DNA of 64,000 nt, from contig NZ_FOXH01000011.1 of NCBI RefSeq assembly GCF_900115665.1, positions 31,467 through 95,466 on the forward strand, in the 5' to 3' direction. Positions 1 through 9,300 of the stretch are shown here, one piece after another; position 1 is the first letter of the stretch, and each line of letters opens with the position of its first letter. This stretch comes from Pseudarcicella hirudinis (GTDB taxonomy: Bacteria > Bacteroidota > Bacteroidia > Cytophagales > Spirosomataceae). A program made the translations under genes and the position numbers. The notes beneath the pieces are model-generated. The model worked only from the letters and a program-made list of their open reading frames with translations, was not told the DNA's origin and searched no databases.

Positions 1-1983
1 AAAAGCAATTCAAAACCCGCAGCATCGGCCAGTAATACTTCTTCTCCCAAAACAAATAGTAACAGCAATAATAGCAGCACAACAGGTAATGTGGAAGATC
101 CATTGGATATCATTGTGAGTTCACAAGACATAAGCCCGGCTGCCATAGCCCAAAAACGTGATGAGCTCGATAAGTTAGAAACTCCTTCTGAGTCTCGTTG
201 CGGAGGTTCTATGCATTCCACGGTAGACTGTAACATCACTCCCAAAGTATATAGCGGAACAGTTGCCTTTGTACCAGCCAAAGGACAGAAAATATACATG
301 AATGGATATGAGATTATTGTAACCAGCGGAGATGCCAGTGCCGGAGAAGGCTTGTTATACTACCCTTTTGTGCGTCAGCGTATTCCGGTTGGCTGGTCGG
401 GTATCAGCATAGTAGAAGGCGAGAAGGGGAAAGACTATGGTTGTATTACTGCAGGAGAGGTGAAAGCACAGGGTAGTAATGGCACAGTAGTTACCAATGA
501 CCTCGAAAGACAAATCACAGCATTACTCAGCAGTGGGCCGGGCAGCTATTCAGGTAAGTTTGGAGAGGCGCTGGAAGCAATGAAGGCCAAAGCTCAGGAA
601 CTATTGGATAAAATAGCCAGAGGTGAAAAACCCGGCAAGGAAGATTATCAGGAATACAATAATATTTGTAAGGCCATAAAAAGTGGTATCGAGAGTATTA
701 AGAACACAACACAAACCCAAAACACAGATCCTAGATTCTTAGCTAAGATTGCCCCGATACTCAATGATTTAGACAGCTACAAAGATAAACTACTGGCAGA
801 AGCAGACTGTGACGGACTGGGGTATCATTCAGAGCCAAGAGAAGCGGTATTTTATGCTTCCACCAAAAGCCAGTTATACCCTGAAGCTTTGGTAAGTATC
901 TGCAGATTAGGAGAATCATCTTCCCTGGCAGGTAACATCCTAAACAGAATAGAAGATTTGGCGGTAGAAACGGCAGCAGCCAAAAGCAGTATCAAATGTG
1001 GTTGTGATGGATTGATGGATTATCTGACGGGAGATGGCAACTGCCAAAGTGTGATATACAGCCTTGAACTGCTCAAAAGAGATATATCAAAAAACAAAGT
1101 GAGTCATAAACTTAGCAATCCTGCAGGAGGCACCGGACAGGTAAAAGTAGGAGAAGTATGTATAGACAACCTGCAGATCAGATTTTATGGAGACAATCCC
1201 GAAATAAACCCCTTAAGCAAAGAGAAAACCGAGGAAGGAATAGATTTCAGTGCGCCCAATTCCAGCAATATAGTATTGAATGTAAATGTATTGGATAAAG
1301 CAGAGAAGGACAAGAAAATAGAGGCTGTCTGGGGGTATTTGGGGGAATCAGTGGAGGAGACGAATGCTTTTACAGGAGAATTAGATGAAGAGTTGTTGAA
1401 AAAAATATTTCCAAAAGTAGATCAAGAAGATTCAAAAAAAATAATACCGTTTTTAAATAAATATCTTTTAGAGTTTGGCATCACTACTTGTGAAGAGAGA
1501 ATACATTTTTTTACACAAATTGCAGAAGAAACAACACAGTTGAAAGATTTATCAGAACTTCCAAGTGACTATGCAAGTAGTCAATCAAGGTACAAAGGAA
1601 GAGGACTAATGCAATTAACAGGTTGGGAGTATAACTATAAACCATTCGAAGCATATTGTAGAGGTCTAGGCGATGAAGTTGATTTTGAAAATCATCCAGA
1701 AGAAGTAGCTACAAACCCCAAATATGCTGTATTATCTGCTTTTTGGTATTGGAAAATAGAAAAAAAATGTTCTCGATATTGCAATAATTTATCCGAAGAC
1801 AGTTTGCTGAATATATCTAAACTTGTGAATTGTGGTAATACAGAATTTTGTGGTTATACGAAAAATCCAATTACAGGGGAAAGAGAAAGGTGTTATGATT
1901 GTGAGCCTAATGGTTGGAGTAAAAGAAAGAATTTGAAAGACTTAAAAAATTATTTCCTTGTGAGTAAACATAAAATAATATGA
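1..1983 (+). CDS. Modular effector-like protein with C-terminal GH19 chitinase/lysozyme-like domain (5' partial)
   Basis: The reading frame is open from base 1, so the true start lies outside the window; the GTG at 91 is only the first possible start codon inside it. The visible N-terminus is a Ser/Asn/Thr-rich linker. Next come about 400 residues I do not recognise, with several cysteines and helical stretches. The last 170 or so residues (about 1450-1980) look like a GH19 chitinase/lysozyme fold: an Ala-Glu-Glu-Thr at 1519-1530 sits where the family has its catalytic His-Glu-Thr/Ser, and YKGRGLMQLTG at about 1591-1623 is the family's most conserved motif. GH19 enzymes cut chitin or peptidoglycan glycan strands. 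Base composition becomes more AT-rich from about 1320, which suggests an exchangeable C-terminal module. The stop codon overlaps the next start (ATGA). I infer a secreted anti-bacterial effector; a plain cell-wall hydrolase is the alternative. Confidence 0.75.
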   Translation, partial: KSNSKPAASASNTSSPKTNSNSNNSSTTGNVEDPLDIIVSSQDISPAAIAQKRDELDKLETPSESRCGGSMHSTVDCNITPKVYSGTVAFVPAKGQKIYMNGYEIIVTSGDASAGEGLLYYPFVRQRIPVGWSGISIVEGEKGKDYGCITAGEVKAQGSNGTVVTNDLERQITALLSSGPGSYSGKFGEALEAMKAKAQELLDKIARGEKPGKEDYQEYNNICKAIKSGIESIKNTTQTQNTDPRFLAKIAPILNDLDSYKDKLLAEADCDGLGYHSEPREAVFYASTKSQLYPEALVSICRLGESSSLAGNILNRIEDLAVETAAAKSSIKCGCDGLMDYLTGDGNCQSVIYSLELLKRDISKNKVSHKLSNPAGGTGQVKVGEVCIDNLQIRFYGDNPEINPLSKEKTEEGIDFSAPNSSNIVLNVNVLDKAEKDKKIEAVWGYLGESVEETNAFTGELDEELLKKIFPKVDQEDSKKIIPFLNKYLLEFGITTCEERIHFFTQIAEETTQLKDLSELPSDYASSQSRYKGRGLMQLTGWEYNYKPFEAYCRGLGDEVDFENHPEEVATNPKYAVLSAFWYWKIEKKCSRYCNNLSEDSLLNISKLVNCGNTEFCGYTKNPITGERERCYDCEPNGWSKRKNLKDLKNYFLVSKHKII

Positions 1984-2741
1984 AAAAAATATTAGTAATT
2001 CTTGCAACGCTGGCATTCCATTCATGTAATGCACAAAAAAGTGAAACATTTGTAAAAATGGATAAAATCCCGTTTGATATGAATAGTGGTAACGTATCTC
2101 AAGACACCTTGAGATACGATGTCAATGGCGATGGACTAAAAGATATATTACTGCAGTTTGATTATCGAAACTTTGATGTCAAAATACCTAAAGGTAATTC
2201 TGGACATGAATTAGCCATTTACTTAAATTATGGTAAAAATGAATACCGCTTAAAAAATGTAAATAGAAAGGCACTTTGGGTTATTCATACATCAATATTT
2301 AGTGTAGATAATACCACATTTTGTATTGTTAATGAAGAAGGAGGTCAAGACCCTAATAATTATTATTGTTATTTTCAATTCGACAAACAAAGGGATAATT
2401 GGAATATGATTAAATACCAAATTAAGACATTTAATACTGGTAGAGAGGTGTTAATAGATGAGAAAGTCTACAAATATGAGAATCAGTTACCATTTGAAGA
2501 AGTTAGTTTTGATAAACTATTTGGTAAAATGCATAATGACGTAGGAGAACCAACCCCGTTATTGGAGTTAATTAAGGTTTCGAAAGCAATCATTTATAAT
2601 CTTCCCAATACTTCCACTCAAATGTACCTAATCAAAGGCAATGAAGTAGAAGTACTAGAAACAAAAGGCGATTGGCTAAAAATTCGCTATTACGGCAAAA
2701 AAGTAGTAGAAGGCTGGATAAAGAAAACAGATGTAGAATAG
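1980..2741 (+). CDS. Exported protein with C-terminal SH3-like domain, candidate immunity protein
   Basis: 253 residues, overlapping the upstream GH19 gene by four bases, so probably translationally coupled to it. The N-terminus (MKKILVILATLAFHSCNAQ) is an export signal; Cys16 could be a lipidation site, although the box around it is poor. The middle of the protein has a VNGDGLKD stretch like an FG-GAP/Ca-binding loop (about residues 48-55). The last 60 residues, ending GWIKKTDVE, resemble a bacterial SH3 domain, a fold that often binds peptidoglycan or its hydrolases. Position and periplasmic targeting fit an immunity protein against the adjacent glycan hydrolase. That role is inferred from context, and I recognise no named family. 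Confidence 0.7.
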   Translation: MKKILVILATLAFHSCNAQKSETFVKMDKIPFDMNSGNVSQDTLRYDVNGDGLKDILLQFDYRNFDVKIPKGNSGHELAIYLNYGKNEYRLKNVNRKALWVIHTSIFSVDNTTFCIVNEEGGQDPNNYYCYFQFDKQRDNWNMIKYQIKTFNTGREVLIDEKVYKYENQLPFEEVSFDKLFGKMHNDVGEPTPLLELIKVSKAIIYNLPNTSTQMYLIKGNEVEVLETKGDWLKIRYYGKKVVEGWIKKTDVE

Positions 2742-2749
2742 CTAAAATG

Positions 2750-2775
2750 AAGCAGGTCGGAGGGCCTGCTTTTGC
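2750..2775 (+). terminator. Intrinsic terminator after the effector/immunity pair
   Basis: AGCAGG (2751-2756) pairs with CCTGCT (2765-2770), followed by TTTTG, nine bases after the stop codon of the exported protein. Confidence 0.6.
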
Positions 2776-3733
2776 GTCCACATAAATGAGTAAAGCGCAA
2801 GCAACATCGAAAATACCTTCCGGGAATAATAAACTGATAAGGGTTTGCCTGGCATGAGCTAAATTGATTTTTGTTATTAGCTTTAAAACTGTAAATGAAA
2901 TGTTCTTTTCATCCTCTCGATTTTCCTTTAAAATCCTAAATAGCACAGCCAAAACCAGCATTTTATTACCACTCATATAAAACAAAATTGGGTAACCCAT
3001 AGATTACCCAATCCAAAAAAACCAAACATATTATAAAATAACGAAACTAAATTGTACTGTGATTCAGCAATATACCTCTCATTAAACATTAGCTTCAGGC
3101 CCGGCAACAGCACCTGACTTTGCATGAATACAGCATCTTTCCCTTTTCTGATCAAATCTTTGAAGAACCTTTCTTAGAGTTTTATATCATTTAAAAGAGG
3201 ATTTCTAATCATATGATAATTTTCGCCTGAAAGGGTTTAAAAATATTCTGTATTTTTTTTCAGGGGATTTTAATTTGTCTTCAAAACACAGCCATTCCTG
3301 TTAAAAAAATCATCATCCGGTAAAATGAAAGTCTGATTTCAGCTATTTGCTCCAACCTGATCTCACAAAATCCGATTTTGAGGTTCCAAACCTCGGATCA
3401 TTTTCGTTCTCAAGAAAAATACGTTTCTACCGGTTTTGTTTTAATGGTCAGGTATCAAACTGGAAACTGTCTTAGTATATGTTTCCGGTATCAACGTATT
3501 TTATCTCAATTTTTTAATCAGGATCAACGAAAACCGGCTTGTATAACACTGTAAAATCATGTCAGATCCGTTGAAAAGATGATAAAAATCACCTTTGGGA
3601 AAACCACCGAATTGAACGTAAATGACTACACGTATTGCCGGAATACTTTAACCTGAGGAAACAGGGATCTCCAATGATGTAAAACAATTGGAAAAGGAAT
3701 CGGAATATCAGATGTTTCAGAGAAGGTATTTAA
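2776..3733. other. Gene-poor interval without a convincing gene
   Basis: About 950 bases of AT-rich sequence. Open frames here (for example antisense 2632-3000 and 2973-3155) have no recognisable motif, and the first also runs antisense into the preceding gene. A 9-bp perfect hairpin lies at 2987-3012 (ATTGGGTAA / TTACCCAAT, 8-nt loop) with T-rich sequence on its minus-strand side. A smaller one at 3380-3394 has arms GAGGTT / AACCTC. The + strand around 3600-3760 can be read as short peptide fragments interrupted by stops, as in decayed coding DNA, but I cannot name a parent gene. Confidence 0.4.
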
Positions 3734-4084
3734 TCAGATCCGGAAATTTTTATACAGCATAAAGAGCTGTTTTCCGGAATGGCATCTTGAAGAGTTCCCG
3801 GGGATCGGGATATGGTTTTGTTTCAGTAATACAAACGAAAGGAAAGACGATTGAAAAAAGACCGGTTCAAGACCTTGTATCTCATCTCTATGAGGGTCTT
3901 TTTCATCTTCTTCAGACTCATTGAGTCTTTCATCTCCCAAAACTGACTGAGCATTATGAGATACACCAGAGAAATACAATTTCTTTGCTGAAAGGTTATT
4001 ATCAATCAGACGTGAAGCTTCAGCAGAAGCCACCAGTTTCAGACTGACAATAATCAATAAGAAAAAGAGTTTCAAGTGTTTCAT
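3734..4084 (-). CDS. Possible small secreted protein of unknown function
   Basis: 116 residues with a convincing Sec signal peptide at the N-terminus (MKHLKLFFLLIIVSLKLVAS, then AEA). The remainder is a short acidic stretch (ESEEDEKDPHRDE) and a hydrophobic/basic tail matching no family I know. The 3' half contains internal inverted repeats (AAGACC 3869-3874 with GGTCTT 3895-3900), which is unusual for coding sequence, so the reading may be a remnant. It is isolated in a gene-poor interval with no clear ribosome-binding site or promoter. The good signal peptide is the only argument for a real gene. Confidence 0.4.
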   Translation of the reverse strand: MKHLKLFFLLIIVSLKLVASAEASRLIDNNLSAKKLYFSGVSHNAQSVLGDERLNESEEDEKDPHRDEIQGLEPVFFQSSFLSFVLLKQNHIPIPGNSSRCHSGKQLFMLYKNFRI

Positions 4085-4356
4085 AAAGTAATAAAGCCTG
4101 TATCGGTTTTTAACTTGTTATTACAAATTAAAAAAAATGATGCATAGATTATTGAAAAAACTATAATTTTTAACAAAAATTTGGACTTTTCACATATAAA
4201 CACAAAATTATCGTCAAAAAGAACAATTATTTACCGGATTCGTCCTTAAAATAAAACAGGCTGATCAATTAAGACCAACCTGAATTTGTAGTTAAATATT
4301 TAAGAAGTAAGTAGGCAAACTAAAAAAAATGACCCGGATTAAACCTCCAAGACAAT

Positions 4357-4392
4357 TGTCTGCGGAGACAATCGATGTGTCTCCGACAGACA
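4357..4392. repeat. Long inverted repeat (14-15 bp arms)
   Basis: TGTCTGCGGAGACA (4357-4370) pairs with TGTCTCCGACAGACA (4378-4392) with one bulged base and a 7-nt loop, ATCGATG. The arms are much more GC-rich than their surroundings. No T tract follows, so it does not look like a terminator. It could be a dispersed palindromic repeat unit or a protein-binding site. Confidence 0.6.
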
Positions 4393-4595
4393 CTGTACAC
4401 CATTAACCATTTTTATAAACAAAACCGAGCCAAAAACCTAAAATGATTCATTTCAGGCGGCGTAATTTCTTGAGTTCTGAATTAAAGTTTCTAATAAAAG
4501 AAAACTATGCTACACTGTGCTATATACACCATAACAAAGATATACAGAAAAATAGATTTCCACAATTTTTTTTGCATACAATTTGCAAAAATGCG

Positions 4596-4615
4596 TACAA
4601 TCTCTATGGATTGTA
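4596..4615. promoter_or_regulatory. Operator-like dyad upstream of GntR gene
   Basis: TACAATC (4596-4602), a 6-base spacer, then its exact reverse complement GATTGTA (4609-4615). It lies about 310 bases before the regulator start, so its target is uncertain. Confidence 0.3.
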
Positions 4616-4810
4616 TTCTTAAAGGTAAAATCTGTTTTTATTACCGCTGATTTATAGAATTTTATCAAAAATTATTGAGTTTTTGAGGATTTATTGTAAC
4701 ATAGCAGGAAGGCATACTTTTTCTGCATTTCAGGAAGTTTTATATATTTATCAAAGAATCATTTCAGACATGCTTTTAAAGCTTTATCATTCATAATCGG
4801 CCAAAAATAA

Positions 4811-4865
4811 ATTGGTATTTTTGTATACCGATAATTTCCGCAGGTACCCGCAGAATCATCGGTAT
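4811..4865 (+). promoter_or_regulatory. GntR promoter overlapped by nested dyads (likely autoregulatory operator)
   Basis: A -7 element TATTTTTG lies at 4816-4823; no good -33 box is visible. The element sits inside a GGTAT (4814-4818) / ATACC (4825-4829) dyad. ATACCGAT (4825-4832) is repeated inverted as ATCGGTAT (4858-4865). Between them lies an almost palindromic GCAGGTACCCGC (4840-4851) centred on nearly the same base. Inverted half-sites across a promoter just upstream of a GntR-family start are typical of autoregulation. The actual binding protein is inferred. Confidence 0.5.
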
Positions 4866-4924
4866 GCAACATCATCAGCTTTATAGAATAATTGTTCTGA
4901 AAAGATCATATTAAATACACATCC

Positions 4925-5941
4925 GTGAAGAATTTTATAACAATTGACCCCACATCCAGTAAACCCAAATATCAGCAGCTCGTAGACTCAATTATCTCTT
5001 CAATTGAGGACGGCTCTCTGATAAGAGGACAACAATTACCCTCAATCAATGATGTAGCCCATAATTTTGGCATGGCCAGAATGACGGTTACCAAAGCTTA
5101 TGATGAATTGAGAGAAAGAGGACTTGTTAATTCACAACATGGAAAAGGTTTTTATATCGCCAGTACTGACATCAGAAGTCAGCTAAATATTTTTGTACTG
5201 TTTGATTCGCTTACTCCGTATAAAGAAGTACTTCACGATGCTTTGGTAAGTTCGCTGGGTGAAGAAGTAAATGTCAATGTATTTTTTCATCATCATAACC
5301 TCAAAGTATTTGAGAACCTGATAATGAACCACTTAGGCAATTACAATTTTTACGTGGTAATGCCGCATTTCAATGTGGATGTAGCGAATATTCTTGTTAA
5401 AATCCCCAGGGAAAAACTGTTAATTCTTGATATCGACGTACCCTCTTTCGGAGATGATTATGCGGTATTATACCAGGACTTTGAACAGAATGTTTTTAAA
5501 GGATTGACGGAAGCGCATGAGCTGATCAAAAAGTATCAGAGTCTTTCCCTCGTATTAAGTAAAAAAAGTTTCCAGTACACTCCGATTGGTATCATTAACG
5601 GGTTCAATAATTTCTGTCAGCAATATCAGATTTCGGGAAGTATTATAGAAAATATGGAGGAAGAATCTGATTTGCAAAAAGATCATGCCTATATTGTTTT
5701 CCGTGAAAATGATGTTATCAGGTTTATCAACTGGGCTAACAAGAAAAACTGGAAGCTGGGGGAAGATATCGGCCTGATTTCATATGATGATACGCCGATA
5801 AAGGAGATTCTGGCGGAAGGAATTTCCGTTATTTCCAATGACTTTAACCTGATGGGAAAATTAGCCGGAGAAATGATTCTGGATCGCAGAAAAGGCAAAA
5901 TTTCAAATGCCTGTCATTTTATTCAGCGCAAATCGCTTTAA
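4925..5941 (+). CDS. GntR-family transcriptional regulator with LacI-type sensor domain
   Basis: 338 residues with a GTG start. Residues 1-80 form a winged-helix GntR domain: KPKYQQLVDSIISSIEDG, then LPSINDVAHNFGMARMTV and a GKGFYI wing. Residues about 90-335 look like a periplasmic-binding-protein-like sensor related to LacI (GEDIGLISYDDTPIKEIL). Such GntR/LacI hybrids in Bacteroidota bind a small ligand, often a sugar, and control neighbouring catabolic genes. Here the facing neighbours are the 5-oxoprolinase-like gene and a membrane protein, whose stop codon overlaps this one (TTAA at 5938-5941). Nested dyads over the promoter suggest autoregulation. Ligand unknown. Confidence 0.88.
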   Translation: MKNFITIDPTSSKPKYQQLVDSIISSIEDGSLIRGQQLPSINDVAHNFGMARMTVTKAYDELRERGLVNSQHGKGFYIASTDIRSQLNIFVLFDSLTPYKEVLHDALVSSLGEEVNVNVFFHHHNLKVFENLIMNHLGNYNFYVVMPHFNVDVANILVKIPREKLLILDIDVPSFGDDYAVLYQDFEQNVFKGLTEAHELIKKYQSLSLVLSKKSFQYTPIGIINGFNNFCQQYQISGSIIENMEEESDLQKDHAYIVFRENDVIRFINWANKKNWKLGEDIGLISYDDTPIKEILAEGISVISNDFNLMGKLAGEMILDRRKGKISNACHFIQRKSL

Positions 5942-6363
5942 TCAGTCTGACTTTTATCGAAATAAAAGATTAACACTCCCACCGTTATCCATATCAGTCC
6001 CTGAATAAAGAAATAAACCTGATGAAGCGTATAGAATAAAGGTCTTTCAAGAATCTTCTGGTGCCGAAAGTCTGTCAGGTCTGAAAGCATATAGTGAAGA
6101 ACAAACAGTAACAACTGTAAAGCAATCAGAGAAACACTGGTGATCTCATAATACAAAAGATAAGGTGATTCCCCGGGCAGGCGGTACAAGTACATTACAA
6201 ACAAAAAGAACAGTGCCAAACTGATTATATTACCATACAGCGTTACATATTGGGTAATATATCCGACCCGGAAAGTATTACCCAATATCATAAACGCAAG
6301 TGGTAAAGCTACCGCTGCATATAAGATCACCGCAATCCACCATGAAATCAGGCAGATTTTCAT
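5938..6363 (-). CDS. Small integral membrane protein
   Basis: About 141 residues with four hydrophobic segments: a first around ISWWIAVILYAAVALPLAF, then YGNIISLALFFLFVMYLY, a third around SLIALQLLLFVLHYML, and a last IQGLIWITVGVLIFYF. I chose the ATG at 6363, seven bases after the oxoprolinase stop. The upstream GTG at 6402 would begin inside the conserved Gly-rich end of that gene and adds a hydrophilic tail. It is transcribed with the oxoprolinase. No family recognised; its job might be linked to 5-oxoproline or amino acid metabolism only by position. Confidence 0.75.
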   Translation of the reverse strand: MKICLISWWIAVILYAAVALPLAFMILGNTFRVGYITQYVTLYGNIISLALFFLFVMYLYRLPGESPYLLYYEITSVSLIALQLLLFVLHYMLSDLTDFRHQKILERPLFYTLHQVYFFIQGLIWITVGVLIFYFDKSQTD

Positions 6364-6370
6364 CGTTTTT

Positions 6371-9300
6371 TTAAATTTCTGATTTTCCAAAGCCTCCGCC
6401 ACCAGGGGTTTTTATCAGCAGGGTCTCTCCTGCTTTCACATCTATTCCTTCTATTCCTTTTAAAGTTCTGATTCCTTCAGCACTTTTCAAAAACTGTTCT
6501 CCCGTTTTTCCGGCAAAACCTCCCTTCATTCCATAAGGCAATTGATAACGATGCTGGGTCAGAATTGAAAGCTGAATATCTTCCAGAAAAGTAATCTCTC
6601 TTTCTATGCCATTTCCACCTTTGTATTTGCCGGCTCCTCCGGAATTTTCCCGGATTTCAAAACGATCAAGCCTGACCGGATACCTCAATTCAAAAATCTC
6701 AGGATCTGTAATTCGGGTATTTGTCATATGGGTATGCACGCCTGAAGCACCATTGAAGCCCTCTCCTGCCCCGCTTCCTCCGCAAATGGTTTCGTAATAC
6801 CCAAACTTCTGATTTCCAAATAACACATTATTCATGGTTCCCTGTGAACAGGCAAGTACCCCGAAAGCTTTCAGCAAAGTATCTGTCAAACGCTGGCTTA
6901 GCTCTACATTCCCTCCGACTACCGCCGGACATTTTGCCGGATCATCAGGAAAATCCGGATTTAATAAAGTTTTCTCCGGAATTATAATTTTTACAGGTCT
7001 TAAGATCCCATCATTTAATGGAATATTACGGTTGAGCAGCAATCTAAGTACATAAATCACCACAGAATTAACAATAGCTTCATTTCCATTCAGGTTTCCG
7101 GGATGCACATTTCCACTTCCTGAAAAATCAATAATACACTCATTATCAGAAATTTGTACAGAAACATTCAAATTTGTACCATCATCAAGAAATTCCTCAG
7201 CTTTGTAGATTCCATTGTCAAAACGGTTCAGCGTTTCCCTCATTTTTTTTGCGGAGTAGCTTTTCAGCAATTCCATGTAAAAATGCACTTTTTCAAGACC
7301 ATAGTTTCTTACCAGTTCTTTCAGAGATTCAGCACCGTTTTTATTTGCTGCCAGCGCTGCATTTAAATCAGCGAGGTTTTCCTCTACCGCCCGGGTCGGA
7401 AATGGATTCTGAGTAAGAATATCTTTGATGTTTTCCCAGAGAACCTTATGATTTTTAACCAGATAAGCCGGATTAATCACCACTCCTTCCTGAGCCAGAT
7501 TTGTGGCATCCGGTGGCATGGAAGCGGGTCTTATCCCACCTATTTCCGCATGATGACATCTGTTTACCACATATCCGATCAATTGTTTATCCTCTGAAAA
7601 CACCGGAGAAACCAGGGTAACATCAGGTAAATGAGAACCTCCATATTTCGGGTGATTGGTGATTACAACATCCCCTTCTTCCATGCTGATATGCTTTTTC
7701 AGGCTTCTCACGCATACACCCAGACTGCCGAGATGGACAGGAATATGGGGTGCATTGGCTATCAGTTCTCCTGTTGAATCCAGAAGCGCACAGGAAAAAT
7801 CGAGTCGTTCTTTCACATTTACTGATAAGGAAGTACGTTGAAGCATCACTCCCATGTTATCAGCTATTGCCATAAACCGATTTGTGAATAACTCCAGTTC
7901 TGTTTCCTGACTGGCCTCAATTACAGTTTTAGAAGGTTGCTCTGCGGGTTTGTTTTCTATGATGGAAGTCCCATGTTTATCAATCCTCAATTCAAAACCT
8001 TTTTCTATAACGGTAGTGCTGAATTTATCCAATAACACTGCAAAACCTTTAATCAACGAACCGGTTTTGAGAGATTCCCGGAGAAAAACCGGAACGTCTA
8101 TCCAGCTTCCTTCCACAAGTGAGCGAAGGAAATGTGAGGGTTGAGCAGTTGAATATACCTCCGGATCTCTGCTCTTTTCGGCATTTCCGGTTATATCCTC
8201 TCTCTTCTCAGATGCAATTACTCTTACTGATTCTACTTCTATCTCTCGGTTTTCAACCCAATGCCCGTAAGTTTTTTGGTAATCTCTTTTGAAATTTTCA
8301 ACAATCGACTGATAATCGTTCCATTCAATTTCAAGACTGGCATCCTGTCCTTTAAATCTCAGAAAGAGGATCTTTCTTTTTATTTCAATATTTTTTTCAG
8401 GCAGGCCTTCCTGTATTAACTTTTCTATAGCCTGTTCAGATAATTTTTCAAATGCCTGTTGTATTTGTATGAAAGTATTTTCAGTTAAAACCGAGAGAAT
8501 TGATTTCTCTGTAATCCTTTCTATTCCGGCTTCTGAAATTCCGAACGCACTTAGTATTCCGGCATCTTCGGGAAGAATTACGGTTGAAATATTGAGCAGT
8601 CCGGCAATGCCGCAAGCATGCAACCCTCCGGCTCCGCCAAATGCCAGCAAAGCATACTCCTTCGTATCGTAGCCTTTGGCAATGGATATTTTCCTGACTG
8701 CTTCTGCCATTTTTTCATTGGCTATACTTCTGAAGCCTTCCAGAACCTCTTCTTTTCCAACCTGTTTCCCGGAAGTTTCCTCTATTTTCCGGATAAGTTC
8801 CTGCAATTTACCGGCTGCTTTTTCCACAAACACCGGAATACTAAACTGCTGAATATCAATCCTTCCCAGTAACAAATTTACATCTGTAATGGTCAATGGA
8901 CCGCCAGCGCCGTAACAGGCCGGACCAGGATTTGAGCCAGCACTCTCAGGGCCAACCGTTAATTTAAAACCATCAAAATCACAGATTGATCCTCCTCCGG
9001 CAGCGACTGTTTCAATCGCCAGGGCCGGACTGAAAATATGGGCATTCCCGATTTTCTGTGAAAACTGGTAATCAAACTTCCTGTCATACCTCGCCACGTC
9101 AGTACTCGTCCCTCCCATGTCAAAGGTTATCAGTTGCTCATAGCCTGATCGTTTGGCAATAACCGATGCACCGACTACTCCACCGGCAGGGCCCGAAAAC
9201 AGACTGTCTTTAGGCTGGAAATAATCCGAACGCACCAGGCTTCCGGAGCTTGTCATTACTTGTAAAGCATTTTCGGGAAGTTTATCGAGAATATTACTTA

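Larger units (their letters stand above)
4085..4815. other. Long AT-rich upstream region of the GntR gene
   Basis: No gene is supported in these 730 bases. The interval holds a long imperfect hairpin (4357-4392) and a dyad TACAATC-N6-GATTGTA (4596-4615), each described separately. The rest is AT-rich with short A and T tracts. Confidence 0.5.

Noticed and set aside
2632-3000. 122-residue minus-strand reading frame overlapping the end of the exported protein gene
   Set aside because: No signal, motif or plausible start; it is antisense to a better-supported gene and hydrophobic by chance.
6606-8872. Several plus-strand frames inside the oxoprolinase gene
   Set aside because: They mirror the codons of the minus-strand gene and have no independent support.
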